Source of the DNA: Flammula alnicola
Taxonomy: Eukaryota > Basidiomycota > Agaricomycetes > Agaricales > Strophariaceae
Length of the DNA: 64,000 bases
Direction of reading: 5' to 3'
NCBI GenBank assembly: GCA_015499995.1
Contig: JADNRV010000003.1
Coordinates: forward strand, 806,001-870,000
The notes below the pieces were generated by a model. It saw only the letters and a program-made list of their open reading frames with translations, searched no databases and was not told where the DNA came from. Shown here piece by piece: positions 35,201 through 44,875 of this stretch (its first letter is position 1; each line of letters starts with the position of its first letter). Both the position numbers and the translations under genes were made by a program.

Positions 35201-35844
35201 GAGCTTGATGATAAGGTACTAGAAGCGGTGGTAAGACATTAGATGCCAAGGATGGTGTCCTCCCAATAGAGCTTGAAGACGCTCGTGATGGTCCATCCTG
35301 AGTCTTCCAAGAGCCACGTACGACAGGGGGTCCTAGTTCTTCTGAGAAGTCGACACCAGGGTGAATCTACAGCAGCTATATGAGATAATCTAATGACTCA
35401 AGGGGAGGGTCCATACCTGTTGAAGTAGAGCCTCTAATTCTTCCAATCTGTCCTCCAAATTTGATATATAACTAAGAACAGATAAACATGATGACCACAG
35501 GGAAAGGAACGGCTGCACCTACGCCTTGGGTGGCCCACGAGGCCTTGACGCCTCACTACACGCGGATGAGCCGTAAATGACGCTAGATTCAGACACCACT
35601 CACACGTATGAACATGGCTTGCGAGTCTGGATGCAATTGGTGCAGACATGGTTTAGCATCAAGGGGCCATCACACTTTATTTTCCTGCGCCTGCAGGCAT
35701 CGCATGCTCTGTCCTTCTTGCGCCCGGGCTCCTGAGAGGCAGACTCGTTAGTGGATGGCATAAAGAGTGTCCAGAATGAGCTATTCACAGTTCCAAGTGC
35801 AAAGGACATTAACGAGCACGTGGCTCTTGTATATTGATCCGGCA
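32220..35844 (-). CDS. Zn2Cys6 transcription factor with fungal-specific middle domain
   Basis: Fungal transcription regulator. After MPDQYTRATC and a Ser/Glu segment comes a C6 zinc cluster, CDACRRRKIKCDGPLMLNHV then CTNCIQTRKPC (CX2CX6CX9CX2CX6C). Across an intron follows VEASRPRGPPKA, and across another YISNLEDRLEELEALLQQ, a coiled-coil dimerisation helix. A long Ser/Glu-rich linker (SSEESPSSSSETEE) leads to the fungal_trans domain, with WTVISAGLRKAQDVGAHRK, LWKRVFWLLVILDRLGGAS and LGRACGIAEEE. The disordered C-terminal tail ends, after a last intron at about 32393, with DAWGPMPHNGLDTLLHDEQR and NPAQSL. The stop is at 32220-32222. Without that intron the frame would end WALKS at 32372. This XlnR-like architecture is common in Agaricomycetes; target genes unknown. 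The start could also be the downstream MPSTNESAS. Divergent from SDHAF4. Confidence 0.88.
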
Positions 35845-35902
35845 TGATGAGTTCCTGTTTATGTAATCTTTCTCTTTCTCTTGGGCCATTCACCGCTCCG
35901 AC
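35845..35902. promoter_or_regulatory. 58-bp divergent promoter, Zn2Cys6 factor and SDHAF4
   Basis: Only 58 bases separate the proposed start codons of the zinc-cluster gene (minus) and SDHAF4 (plus). The stretch contains alternating CTTTCTCTTTCTC pyrimidine sequence. If the transcription factor actually starts further inside its frame, the shared region is longer. Confidence 0.5.
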
Positions 35903-36262
35903 ATGCACTTCACCCTCCTACGGGTCGCTCTGACCCGACCAGTGCTCTCGAGATCAAGCGCTCTTGTACGCCATATTTCCATGAACCGTCCATCCCCGCT
36001 ACCTCTCCCTCGTGAGGATCAGCGCGAATTCGAGGAGCTTTTACGCAAGGCGCAGACACCACTCGCGCCATCATCCTCCCATGACCCAGAAGTCACCTTC
36101 GCCGTTCACCCAGATGCTCGTGAACCAATATCCTCCGAGTTTGAAGGCGATGTCAATCCCACTACAGGCGAAAAGGGTGGCCCAAAGCGCGAACCCATCA
36201 ACCGTTCGGGAGCAGACCCAGGAGGAGATTGGAGCTTTAAAGGCAGGGTATCGGATTTCTAG
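35903..36262 (+). CDS. SDHAF4: Succinate dehydrogenase assembly factor 4 (Sdh8)
   Basis: A single-exon gene of 119 residues. The first 26 residues (MHFTLLRVALTRPVLSRSSA, then LVRHIS) form an Arg/Ser-rich amphipathic mitochondrial targeting sequence. The C-terminal third carries the family signature EFEGDVNPTTGEKGGPKREP, then GDWSFKGRVSDF at the very end. It matches the DVNP-x-T-x-E-x-GGP-x-x-x-EP and GDW...GR-x-x-DF pattern of SDHAF4/Sdh8. That factor binds flavinated Sdh1 and promotes complex II assembly while limiting free-flavoprotein radicals. Position 35903 gives the only Met giving a full targeting peptide. Its promoter is shared with the zinc-cluster gene. Confidence 0.93.
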   Translation: MHFTLLRVALTRPVLSRSSALVRHISMNRPSPLPLPREDQREFEELLRKAQTPLAPSSSHDPEVTFAVHPDAREPISSEFEGDVNPTTGEKGGPKREPINRSGADPGGDWSFKGRVSDF

Positions 36263-36405
36263 CCCGTGTGCCGTTCTTTCGAGACATGCGCATGCATGAA
36301 TACCGGATCTCTGGCCTGATTTTTCCTGCTTAATTTCTCATTCGGAGGGCCAGATCCTACACCACTTTTTACACCACAATTGCATGTACAGGTTTGTAGC
36401 TTGTT

Positions 36406-36693
36406 CTAATCGAATCGTCGACGCTTGGCACTCCGCGGAGCGCCATCTGTCGTGGAACTATACTTGATGGACCACCTCGGTCTGAAAGCCGCAGGATGCA
36501 CTGCCTCTGAGGTGTGAGTATCTTGCCAATCCAGCCAAGGTTCTGGTAAGCCGTGGCTTCTCTGTCCCATTCTCTTGGCGTGTTCGCATTCCACCGCCGA
36601 AATAAGCAAACAATTGCTTGACACTGGACATACACAGCCTGGTGTCGTAATGACGTTGTTTCCGGCCTCCAATCGTCCCATGGACCTGTCCAT
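36406..36693 (-). CDS. Small hypothetical protein, doubtful
   Basis: An open frame of 95 codons, MDRSMGRLEAGNNVITTPG to a basic end PRSAKRRRFD that resembles a nuclear localisation signal. The second half (WLDWQDTHTSEAVHPAAF) reads like real protein. I recognise no family. Two other frames are open across the same bases, so coding status is uncertain. An intron starting at the GTGTATGT inside the frame is possible. Confidence 0.3.
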   Translation of the reverse strand: MDRSMGRLEAGNNVITTPGCVCPVSSNCLLISAVECEHAKRMGQRSHGLPEPWLDWQDTHTSEAVHPAAFRPRWSIKYSSTTDGAPRSAKRRRFD

Positions 36694-37129
36694 CCATTAT
36701 ACTAGGATTCTCCTTTGCAGATGTGAGGCACCCTGAGGCAAAATCCCGCTACCGTGAGTTATGTTCTATTAATCTCCAAGTATTGCATGTAGTGACAAAG
36801 TCGCGTAATTTACCCTTGCAATACGTTCTTACGAGATGCTTGAACTAAATTGGCACTCTTGAGGTTCGTTTGCAGCGATCACTGTTATTTGCAGTCGAAT
36901 TTGAGCAAACTGCGCAGATGCATGGGAGACAGAGTGCTACAAGAGTTTTTTAAAAGGTGTAATAGGTACAGGTGACTACATCAATGACTGAAAAAGGTTC
37001 TTTCGCGTCGAAGCGCGCTGAGAAAACCAGGTGGAACCACTATTTTATAAGGATATGCAACATGTACGTGCCCTTGGTCGTGTGCAGATAATCGAATTTC
37101 TTCTATCAAAACTTTCCCTAGCTGTTCAG
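36694..37129. other. Intergenic
   Basis: About 440 bases downstream of SmD3 with no coding signal. I checked for C/D-box or H/ACA-like ends and saw nothing convincing. Confidence 0.4.
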
Positions 37130-37918
37130 CTACCGTCTAATTCCTCGCGCAGGGGGTGCAACTCCGCGTCCGCGTCGGGCTGAATAAGAAGAAAAGACCG
37201 CGTATCAGTGTCAATTCTGATGGAACTTATGGAGCCAAGCAAGGGGAGCAAACACAATCTTAATCCGCAACGTACCGTTCGCTAATCACAATCAATCACC
37301 AAACGACAACAAGAACAAGAGCGGGAGAGAAAAAGAAGGATTGTTTAGTTCTTGTCTCCGGGGTAGAAACCCGACCAAAAATTTACGCACCTCGCATAAT
37401 CGTCGCACGTCCTCGCGCCGTACCAATACCCCGCCCTCTCATCGCATTCGGTCCCACTCGCTTGAACCTAGGAAATTATCGACGGTTTGGGTAAGTTTAG
37501 TGTAAATTTGCCAAGCCATCTGCTAAGGCTCGCTCGATGAAAAGAGATGGCCACTTACATGGGAGCATTCTGCAACATATCGGGTACGATGAAGAAACGA
37601 ATCATACTTCCTCGGATGTACACTTGATCCAGTTGCGATACGCGCCCATCGCGTCCTGTCACGGTAATGTCTTTGAGAGAAATATTCAGATTGTCCTCCG
37701 CTGAGTTTTCCGATGTTCATAAGCGAAGAGGTGAAAGAAGCAGAGCAAGAGAAGGGAAGGTAACAACTGTGAGTTTGAGTGCACCAGTTTTCAATAAGTT
37801 ACGCACCTTCTGCGAGTTTTCCTCTGTATAGCTGTCCTGTTTTCAGCTCGACGGTAATGATATGCCCCAGAGATTCATGGAGTAGTTTGATGGGAACTCC
37901 TAAGCCTGCACTTGCCAT
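37130..37918 (-). CDS. SMD3: Small nuclear ribonucleoprotein Sm D3
   Basis: Core Sm-ring subunit of the U1, U2, U4 and U5 spliceosomal snRNPs. Exon 1 codes [20 protein letters not shown] then [17 protein letters not shown] (the Sm1 motif). The next exon gives [40 protein letters not shown] and DMLQNAPM (the Sm2 motif, with the invariant YIRGS-x-IRF). After an intron come [20 protein letters not shown] and ATIMR. A last exon codes [15 protein letters not shown], the arginine-glycine tail that is normally symmetrically dimethylated. The stop is at 37130-37132. About 120 residues, the normal size. Exon starts and ends are set by family matches and canonical splice sites. Confidence 0.93.
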
Positions 37919-39711
37919 GATCGTGATTGTTGCGCGTAATACAAGCCTTTGCTTGGAGCGTCTCTTTGACCTTCTTCAAGTTCTTGTTTGACCAACGGTG
38001 TTAAATCCAAACATGCAGAAAAAGCGATCATGTGACACGACACGCGTGACCGAATAGTAATACTAATAGTAAATCATATTATAATGGGGATCGGCACGGC
38101 CTGATGAAAAACCGTGATGTTTGGTTGTGTTTGTCCCACACTCAAACTCTCATTTTCGTCGGTTCCTCCTAGTTCCTGCCGATTTCTCCCTCTCCCGTCA
38201 TAGGTATCATAGTCTTAAATACCTAGTCGATAGATCATTTATGTAATGCACACGATTATCAAGTTGTTTAAGTTTTTATCCTCCGCGAAGTGACCAAATG
38301 GTCTAAGATAAAGTTCCTTGTTTTGAAAGTTGGAATTAGAGCTCATCTCGTACCTGTCTCAGAAAGTGACTCACCTCCAGGAGTGCCGCCGAACCTTGAA
38401 CCTTTTACAGAACACTAAGATGATACCTGTAATCTAAAATCCAAGATGTGAAAGTAATTGAGATTAAACTTATAGTTGAATTTGATGGATACATTCAGCC
38501 GTGTTGACCGTGTAGTGTCACCATCATGCACTCGGTACAATTGAGATTCAAACAGGTGGTATACACTTCGTTGGCGAGGCCTTGGTTGTCAATTACTACA
38601 TCTGCGAAGCAAGCGGAATTTGTAGTCTGTTCGTTCACATTTTCAAGTTGGAGTATTGACCATAGGTTGTTGATTTTTCCGTATCGCTGAATTGTGATAC
38701 AGATAAAACAAACTCACTCTTCATTGCGGATAAGTTAAAGGGCCACGATGACAGCCGAATGCTCGGATCCAATCATTGGTTTGCATCTTCCTTCCATCGC
38801 GTTCAGAATCAACTTCAGATAACAGACTCTCTTCGAAAAGCTCACGAACTCGGAACAAGCTGCCCCGCCTGCGCGGTGTAGACGCAGAGGAATTCGGATG
38901 AGCACTGTTGAATTACCTCATACAAATCTCATAGCTCAATTTCTGCTTTCAATTTAGTGTCGGGTTTTTTGCGCGCGGAAGTCAGCATGATGGAAGTAAA
39001 AGAGAGAGGAATTAGAGGAATTCGGACAAGCATTCAACTCACTGGCCAGTTCATTCACACCGTGATTGACAGGCCCTTCACACGCCTGACAGCCGATGGC
39101 CGTTTGAAGCCATTCGACAACCTTCCTCCCATTTCTCTTCACCAGCAGGTACGGAATATAGTCTCGAATCATTTCTTTTTTGTCCATTCCGTTTTCCCTC
39201 CGTTTCAGTGCAGTTAACCTGTTTTTACTGACGAAATTTTCCTTCAGAAATGGAGATTTCGAAAATTCGGTGGTCCACAACAAACAAAATGTTTTAAAAC
39301 ATGTTTTACAATTTCCATGAATTTTCGGGGATTTGTTTCTTGATGTGGAAGTCCGGAGTCTACGAAATAAAAGTATGCGATTTGAGGAACCGGCGTTTAG
39401 CAGGGACAAACAAGGAACAAATATCACGCTTTTGGAAAAGGCGATGCCGATCCCCAATTATTGGGACGGGCAAGTACGGTTGTGTTGATGGCCCATGACT
39501 AAGCTGTACAGCCACACGAAAAGGCGCCGCTTGCACTCTTGTCGTCCTCTCTTCGTATTTGAGCTCTCTTTCAACTTCCCTTTGCCCTAATTCATGCCAA
39601 AAAACCCTCTGAAGATTGTAATACATAAATAGTAAACATATCCAACTTTCAGATGCAGTAACACGAGGGAAGGCCTTTTTTGGCGCGCTAGCGGACAGGA
39701 TAATTATGGTC

Positions 39712-39727
39712 TGTCACACGTGTGACA
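39712..39727. repeat. Perfect 16-nt palindrome with central E-box
   Basis: TGTCACACGTGTGACA is self-complementary and centred on CACGTG. It lies in gene-poor DNA, 1.2 kb past the end of the chloride-channel gene and 1.8 kb upstream of SmD3. It may be a relic terminal sequence or a bHLH site. Confidence 0.6.
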
Positions 39728-40325
39728 CCGTGTAGATGTTACATTTGGATGTGCTCCGTAAGTACACCTTTTCGACCTGTAGCTATGCTCCGTTTCCTTC
39801 AAGGTTTTGCAGGCATCCTCTTTGTTTAAATATCTATCGATCCTTCGTGCGACATTTTAGAAATTGTGACGTTGAGCTCAAAATTTAAAAAATAACTTCT
39901 GACTATGTCATATTCTACCACATGTTTTACAAAGGATCGCAAGCCAAGTTATTTTTGAAAGATTTTGCACCATAGTTGTGCCTATCCAGGTGGATATAGA
40001 TGTCGAAAGATGTACCGGCAGATCCTTTAATGATTTTGGCAGGGAAGCCCTAACAACTAACATGTACAAATAAAAAGGCCTGTTAGAGGCGTTGCCCGTC
40101 CCCACAATTATAATACGGTAAAGGGGTTTTCCACGGCGGCACGTGGTATAAATGACGCCGAAAATGGAAAGGTCAATTACCGAAAACAGACTTCGCGTCA
40201 ACTTCGCGCCATCTCACAATGTCTGACAGGCTGACGCGTCTCGATTTCGGGCCGGTGGTGGTCTAGCAGGCCTGGCTGACTGCATACCTCTGGTGTCGCG
40301 GGTAAGCACTGAGCAGTGCTACACA

Positions 40326-40520
40326 CGGGTAGGGGTACTATGCATGGGTAGGAGTACTATGCACAGGTGGGAGTACTATGCACGGGTGGGAGTACTATGC
40401 ACCGGTAGGTGTACTTACTTACTATGCATGGCCCCGTACTATGCACAGGTAGGTACTACTCAGTATGTATGGGTAGGAGTACTATGCATGGGTACAGCTG
40501 TATGGGTACAGGTACAGGTA
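40326..40520. repeat. Minisatellite, about 19-bp unit
   Basis: Tandem imperfect copies of a unit close to GGTAGGAGTACTATGCACG, about eight to ten in total. They are more regular at the left and broken into shorter GGTACAG repeats at the right end. Every clear copy contains the hexamer TACTAT or AGTACTATGCA. Confidence 0.85.
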
Positions 40521-40983
40521 TTACTTGAATTTACTTCTATTGGTTATTTCTTGCAGTTTAATTTAGTTGGAAATCAAAACCAGAAATTTCTTTCATTCAG
40601 TGGGCAATCCAGAATATAAATCTTGAGTCACATTTTGAACTCATTTCAAGGATCAAGCTCAAGATTTACATACACTCCAGCATTGAAACATTGAAAGACC
40701 GTGCGAAGCACGGGTCAACTTCTAGTACTAATAGTAATACTTGAGATGAACTAATAATATTAATGCATGTATAAAGTGAGAAGAGCAAGAGAAGAGCGCT
40801 ATTGTCCATACAAAAGTTAGTGCTATCAAATGCTCGCCGAACGGTTAGTACTTGTACTTATCCGGAGTTTGAGTTAAAGCAATGAAATACCAACAAACTT
40901 TCTTGGAGAAAAATACGCAAAAAGTACATGTTCAGGGATATTGCCAGTGCCAATAGTAGGAAGCAGAATAGATGGATGTTTGG

Positions 40984-43900
40984 TCACGACCTCTCTTCGA
41001 GGTCGCTCAGGAAGGCAAGCCAGGTCTTTTTGTCGATCACTCCTTCATCTAATAAGTTTCTCGGTGTCAGATAAGAGTGAAGGAGAATCCCGAGAATCAG
41101 ACGCACATAACCCATCGGTATCTGTTATGATAACGTATCGAGCCCCAAGTTTGACAAAGATTTGGTGGAGAAGTTCCATGGGAGAGTTATTCGCTAGCGT
41201 GAGCGGGGCCTGGTAGAAAAATATTCAGGAACGCGGACCGACATACGCTAGGTGAGTTCCTACCTGGTCCATATAAGGAGTAAAATCGAATGGGTTCAGT
41301 GGTCTGATGGATTGACTAGATTCCTGTAAAGAGGAAATGGAAGAAGAAGCCAGGGGGTGTGAATACGCCGTATGGAAGTGGATCTCTTCATCGCCATCAT
41401 CATCAACCACCAAGCCTGTAACAAATGGTTAGATATGGAGATAGAAAGGTGTTAACCTAAATGCGCACCCAGAGCATGCTCAAGTTCATTTGTACCAATG
41501 TAGCCAACCATCCGCATTCCGTCATCGTTAACGTCTCTTCGTAAAATTGGGAATCCACTGTCATCGGACCCAGAGGATGTTAAGGTGAGAACTTGCATTC
41601 TAAGACTTTTTACTGTGTTCTTCTGATCCAACTTGATGACTTCCACATCCCGAGAAGTCTAAACCAGGGTGAGTTTCATATTTTTATGTTTAAATGGCTG
41701 CTTACCACATCGTTTATCTGGAGGTTACCCCACAGATATTCATGCTTGTAATCGAGATATGGCAGTTGATTCAGTTCAATGACAAGGTCATAAATGCCTT
41801 TAGGCTCTAAAGCATCTGCAACCGTCTTTGCTACAAGGACAGAAAGCATGACGGGTACAGCATATGTCAAAGTATCCGTTAGCTCAAACATGATGACAGC
41901 TAATGAGACAGTTGTTCGCTGGAAGACAAGGTTCAGGCGAAGCCTAAGCCGAAATGATAGAACCTCACGGTGACACCCGAAAGAGCAGCTGCAGCTCCAA
42001 CCATAGCATACAACCCTGGGATGATGCCTACGATCACAACGTCAGTAACCTAATTCGTGTAATAATTGCGCATCTTACAATCAGCATCTCCCCCGCAAGC
42101 ATTGAATAAAGACAAGCCAGGATTCCGCATTTGGAGGTATTGCATCGCAATTCCCATAACACGACCAGCACATGCTCCAACGCCCAGAGTAGGGATGAAA
42201 ATACCGGCAGGTAATTTAATGCCAAACGTGACGATGGTTAAGCCAGCCTTTACGACCATTGCGACTAGAATGGATCTTGCCACCGGCCATACATATTTAA
42301 TTGAACCTGGGTCAACAATACATAGACCCGAATGAGTGTTTCCGGAACCAGTGCGACATTCTGCGAAGAGGTTGTAGATGAGCTCGGTACCACCCATTCG
42401 AGTATATGGGTTAAGGAAACATAGGATGGAGGTCAGAAATGTGATCTGCAGCTCGTCCACTCAAAATAAATACATGAAAAGAGGGATACACGAATTACGC
42501 ACAAGCAAGACTTCCAGTATTGGATGGGGCCCCAGGAATGTTTTGTTCCGGACGTTCTTGCTCCATTGATAGTTGAGCTTGGAGAAGTAAGCACCGTATA
42601 TCCCCTTCACATCTTTCAGCTAATTTCTTCATCCATACAAAGTAAAAGAAACGTACCCCGAAAACACCAAGGGCCACGAAAGGGAAAAGTTCCCAAGCAT
42701 GCCAATCCTGTAAAAGGGACGTTGGAAAAAAGTCTCCATATCACTATGCTGCATTCACTTTGTCATATGTCACTTGGAAAAGCACTAGTTTCCCTGTTCC
42801 AAATGGATCAAGCATCTTGAGGGTGATTGCAGCAATCATCGCGCAAAAAAAACTGATATAATATCGTGAGTGCATCTTCGCTTCCAAATAAGCCAAATAA
42901 ACCTTCTCCACATGACCTTTATTTTGTTATCAGTACTCCGCTACATTGTAGGGGGGAAAAACTTACCTTGGGTGGAAAGAAGTAAGAAACTTCCTCTAAG
43001 CTGAACAAGGTACCTCCGATAGGGGCTCCGAAGGCTACCGCAACACCAGCTGCACAAGCAGCACTTAAAATTTCACGGCGTTTTGCTGATTTCGTCAGTT
43101 AGATATATTATAATCCGAAAAAAGAGCAACACTCACCTTCATTGTTCTCGTATTTGGTAGTGAATCGGCTAATAATATTACCGATGCAACTCGCGATGTG
43201 AACAAAAGGGCCCTCTTTGCCCAACGACAAACCTGATGCTACCGAAAGCGCCAGGCCGACTGATTTGGTGAAAAGAACCCGGGCGCCAAGATAACCGCGG
43301 ATAACAAAACCTGAACAAGCATTAAGAGAACGACTTGAGAGAATTGATTCGGCGCTAACCAGAAAGTATGGTTTTAATTTCAGGGATCCCACTGCCAGCG
43401 GCCTGATTATATCACTCAGTTTTGTCATCACTAATGGTATGAAATGATAAGACGTACATAATACATAATCTTGCGTTTAGCCACCGCCGTGCCCTTCAAC
43501 TTTTTCGACTCTGGGATGGGTGCAGGCAAGAGAGATTCGTTGATTCCAGCTTCTTTCCGTGTGACAAATGTCGATGAATTTGTTAGGTAAATGGTCAGTA
43601 AACACGACGTTAACGCTAGAAGAAGCTAGAAAGACGTAAGTTATTAATTCTCAAATATTTATGGTCAAGGTACTGACGGCGGTGATTGCATAAGAGACGT
43701 ATTCAACGACATTATCTCCGTGTCTATCCACATGGGAGGTGAAAACTTCGGGCCACGTTTTCCAGGTGGGACAAACTTTCTGGGTTGCATAATCAAGACC
43801 GTTCTTCGTGGAATCTCCTTCAAGAAGGCAACAGAATCTTTTCGCCTTCCACCACGAGGCTATACAATAGCCCTCCTTCATGTCGAATAATAACTGTTCG

Positions 43901-44541
43901 CTGCGGATGACGAAGAAGGCAACAAGAGCTGTAAGAAACCCAACGATTGTTACGATTATCCACCCCAGGCTCTTGTCGAAGACCAGTCGTATTCTTGATC
44001 GCATGGATTTGCGTTTTCTCAGTCTTGAGAAACGCGCCGAATCCTTGATGGCGTCATGCAGCCAATCAATTGAAGTGAAAGAAGAGTACCACACTCGAAT
44101 TCCATTGACTTTGGCATCGGCGTCGGGGGCTTCGCCGTCTTTTGATTGGAGAAGTTCGTCGTAAGATGATTTCGGCCGCCCACTGAGTCGGGCGAAGGAA
44201 ATATCACGGAATGAAGCAGTTGAGTAAGGTGTGGTGATATTGAAAGAGTTTGAGCGAGCTCGATGAAGGCTGTTCAGAAGAGGCAGGTGTGGGAGTGTTC
44301 TGCGAGGACCGGATGCCTTGGTGAATATTCGCCGACGAGAATTAGGGAGTGTTCCATATGAGCGACCGACATCAGGCAAATCCAGGTGAGTATTTTCAGT
44401 TGGTTTTGGTTGTTCTCCATCGGTTTGTTCATGAACAGTTGCATGGGACGTGCTTTGGAGGGGCACAGTCGCACGGGTGTGTTGACGCCATTCCTCCTGT
44501 CTATTCGGTTCCGAACAAGCTGGAGCATCCAATTCAGGCAT
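40984..44541 (-). CDS. CLC family chloride channel/transporter (Gef1/ClC-3 like)
   Basis: Voltage-gated CLC anion transporter, probably in endomembranes. The start at 44541 opens a roughly 190-residue cytosolic N-terminus with an [20 protein letters not shown] block that precedes the membrane domain in ClC-3/Gef1 proteins. Helices start at [20 protein letters not shown]. Selectivity motifs are present in order: GSGIPE near 43,400, GKEGPFVH near 43,210 (its Glu is the gating glutamate), and [20 protein letters not shown] near 42,190. The C-terminal cytosolic part has two CBS-type segments. One is [20 protein letters not shown] then [12 protein letters not shown]; the other, ending [13 protein letters not shown], runs into [19 protein letters not shown] at the stop (40984-40986). 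About 15 short introns. Length near 850 residues, normal. Intracellular localisation is inferred from the ClC-3-like features. Confidence 0.92.
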
Positions 44542-44875
44542 AAGAACGACAAGACAAGTTAACGTTGCTACGGTGCCGGTTTGCGATCCGCGGAGAGGAT
44601 TGCTGGAGGGTCCCTACTTGCTACGATGTATGGTGTCGAAGAGTGTGTGTTCTTGGTATGCTATGTATGGCATAGAAACACAAATTAGGCAATTGGTTTC
44701 CATGCCTGGATGGAGAGCACGACACTCGCGATTTTTTGGACCTGTCGAGGTTTTATGAGTGGTTCTATATTGATTTACGAATTTATTCAAGAAGGCATCG
44801 AAAGACTAAAAGCTACGTAGTAAATACGGCGGATAACAATATTACATTTGTCAGGGGACACAACACTGACCGACC
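44542..44875. other. Promoter of the CLC gene and 3' end of next gene
   Basis: 334 bases with no coding signal or repeat seen. Confidence 0.4.

Larger units (their letters stand above)
38074..40725 (+). mobile_element. Possible non-autonomous Helitron (3' end clear, 5' end guessed)
   Basis: The 3' end has the Helitron hallmark: a hairpin at 40697-40716 (GACCGTGCGAAGCACGGGTC, GAA loop) followed after six bases by CTAG at 40722-40725 and a host T. This fits the CTRR|T rule. The matching 5' end would be a TC after an A. One candidate is A|TC at 38073-38075. There the left flank TACTAATAGTAAA (38061-38073) nearly equals the right flank TACTAATAGTAAT (40726-40738). Such flank identity is not required for Helitrons, so the 5' end is a guess. 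No Rep/helicase coding sequence is present. Confidence 0.4.
37919..40983. other. 3-kb gene-poor island with repeat remnants
   Basis: There is no confident gene between SmD3 and the chloride channel. A 167-codon minus-strand frame (38954-39457) is the longest; it has no recognisable motif and probably is not a gene. The island holds a Helitron-like terminus, a minisatellite, a 16-nt perfect palindrome (39712-39727) and several partial repeats. TGGGGATCGGCA at 38085-38096 recurs inverted at 39445-39456. TTGCCCGTCCC at 40092-40102 recurs inverted at about 39463-39473. GAGGAATTCGGA occurs at about 38889 and 39015. It looks like nested, decayed transposable DNA. Confidence 0.5.

Noticed and set aside
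38281..38360. Possible U2 snRNA or tRNA-like sequence (TGACCAAATGGTCTAAGAT)
   Set aside because: It resembles the U2 stem I region loosely, but the GTAGTA branch-site-pairing sequence is missing and no tRNA B box follows.
38954..39457. 167-codon minus-strand frame as a gene
   Set aside because: No recognisable motif, no conserved splice pattern, and it lies in repeat-rich DNA overlapping inverted repeat pieces.
40293..40619. 108-codon plus-strand frame over the minisatellite
   Set aside because: The repeated MHRWEYYARVG-type peptide is just the 19-bp tandem repeat being read.
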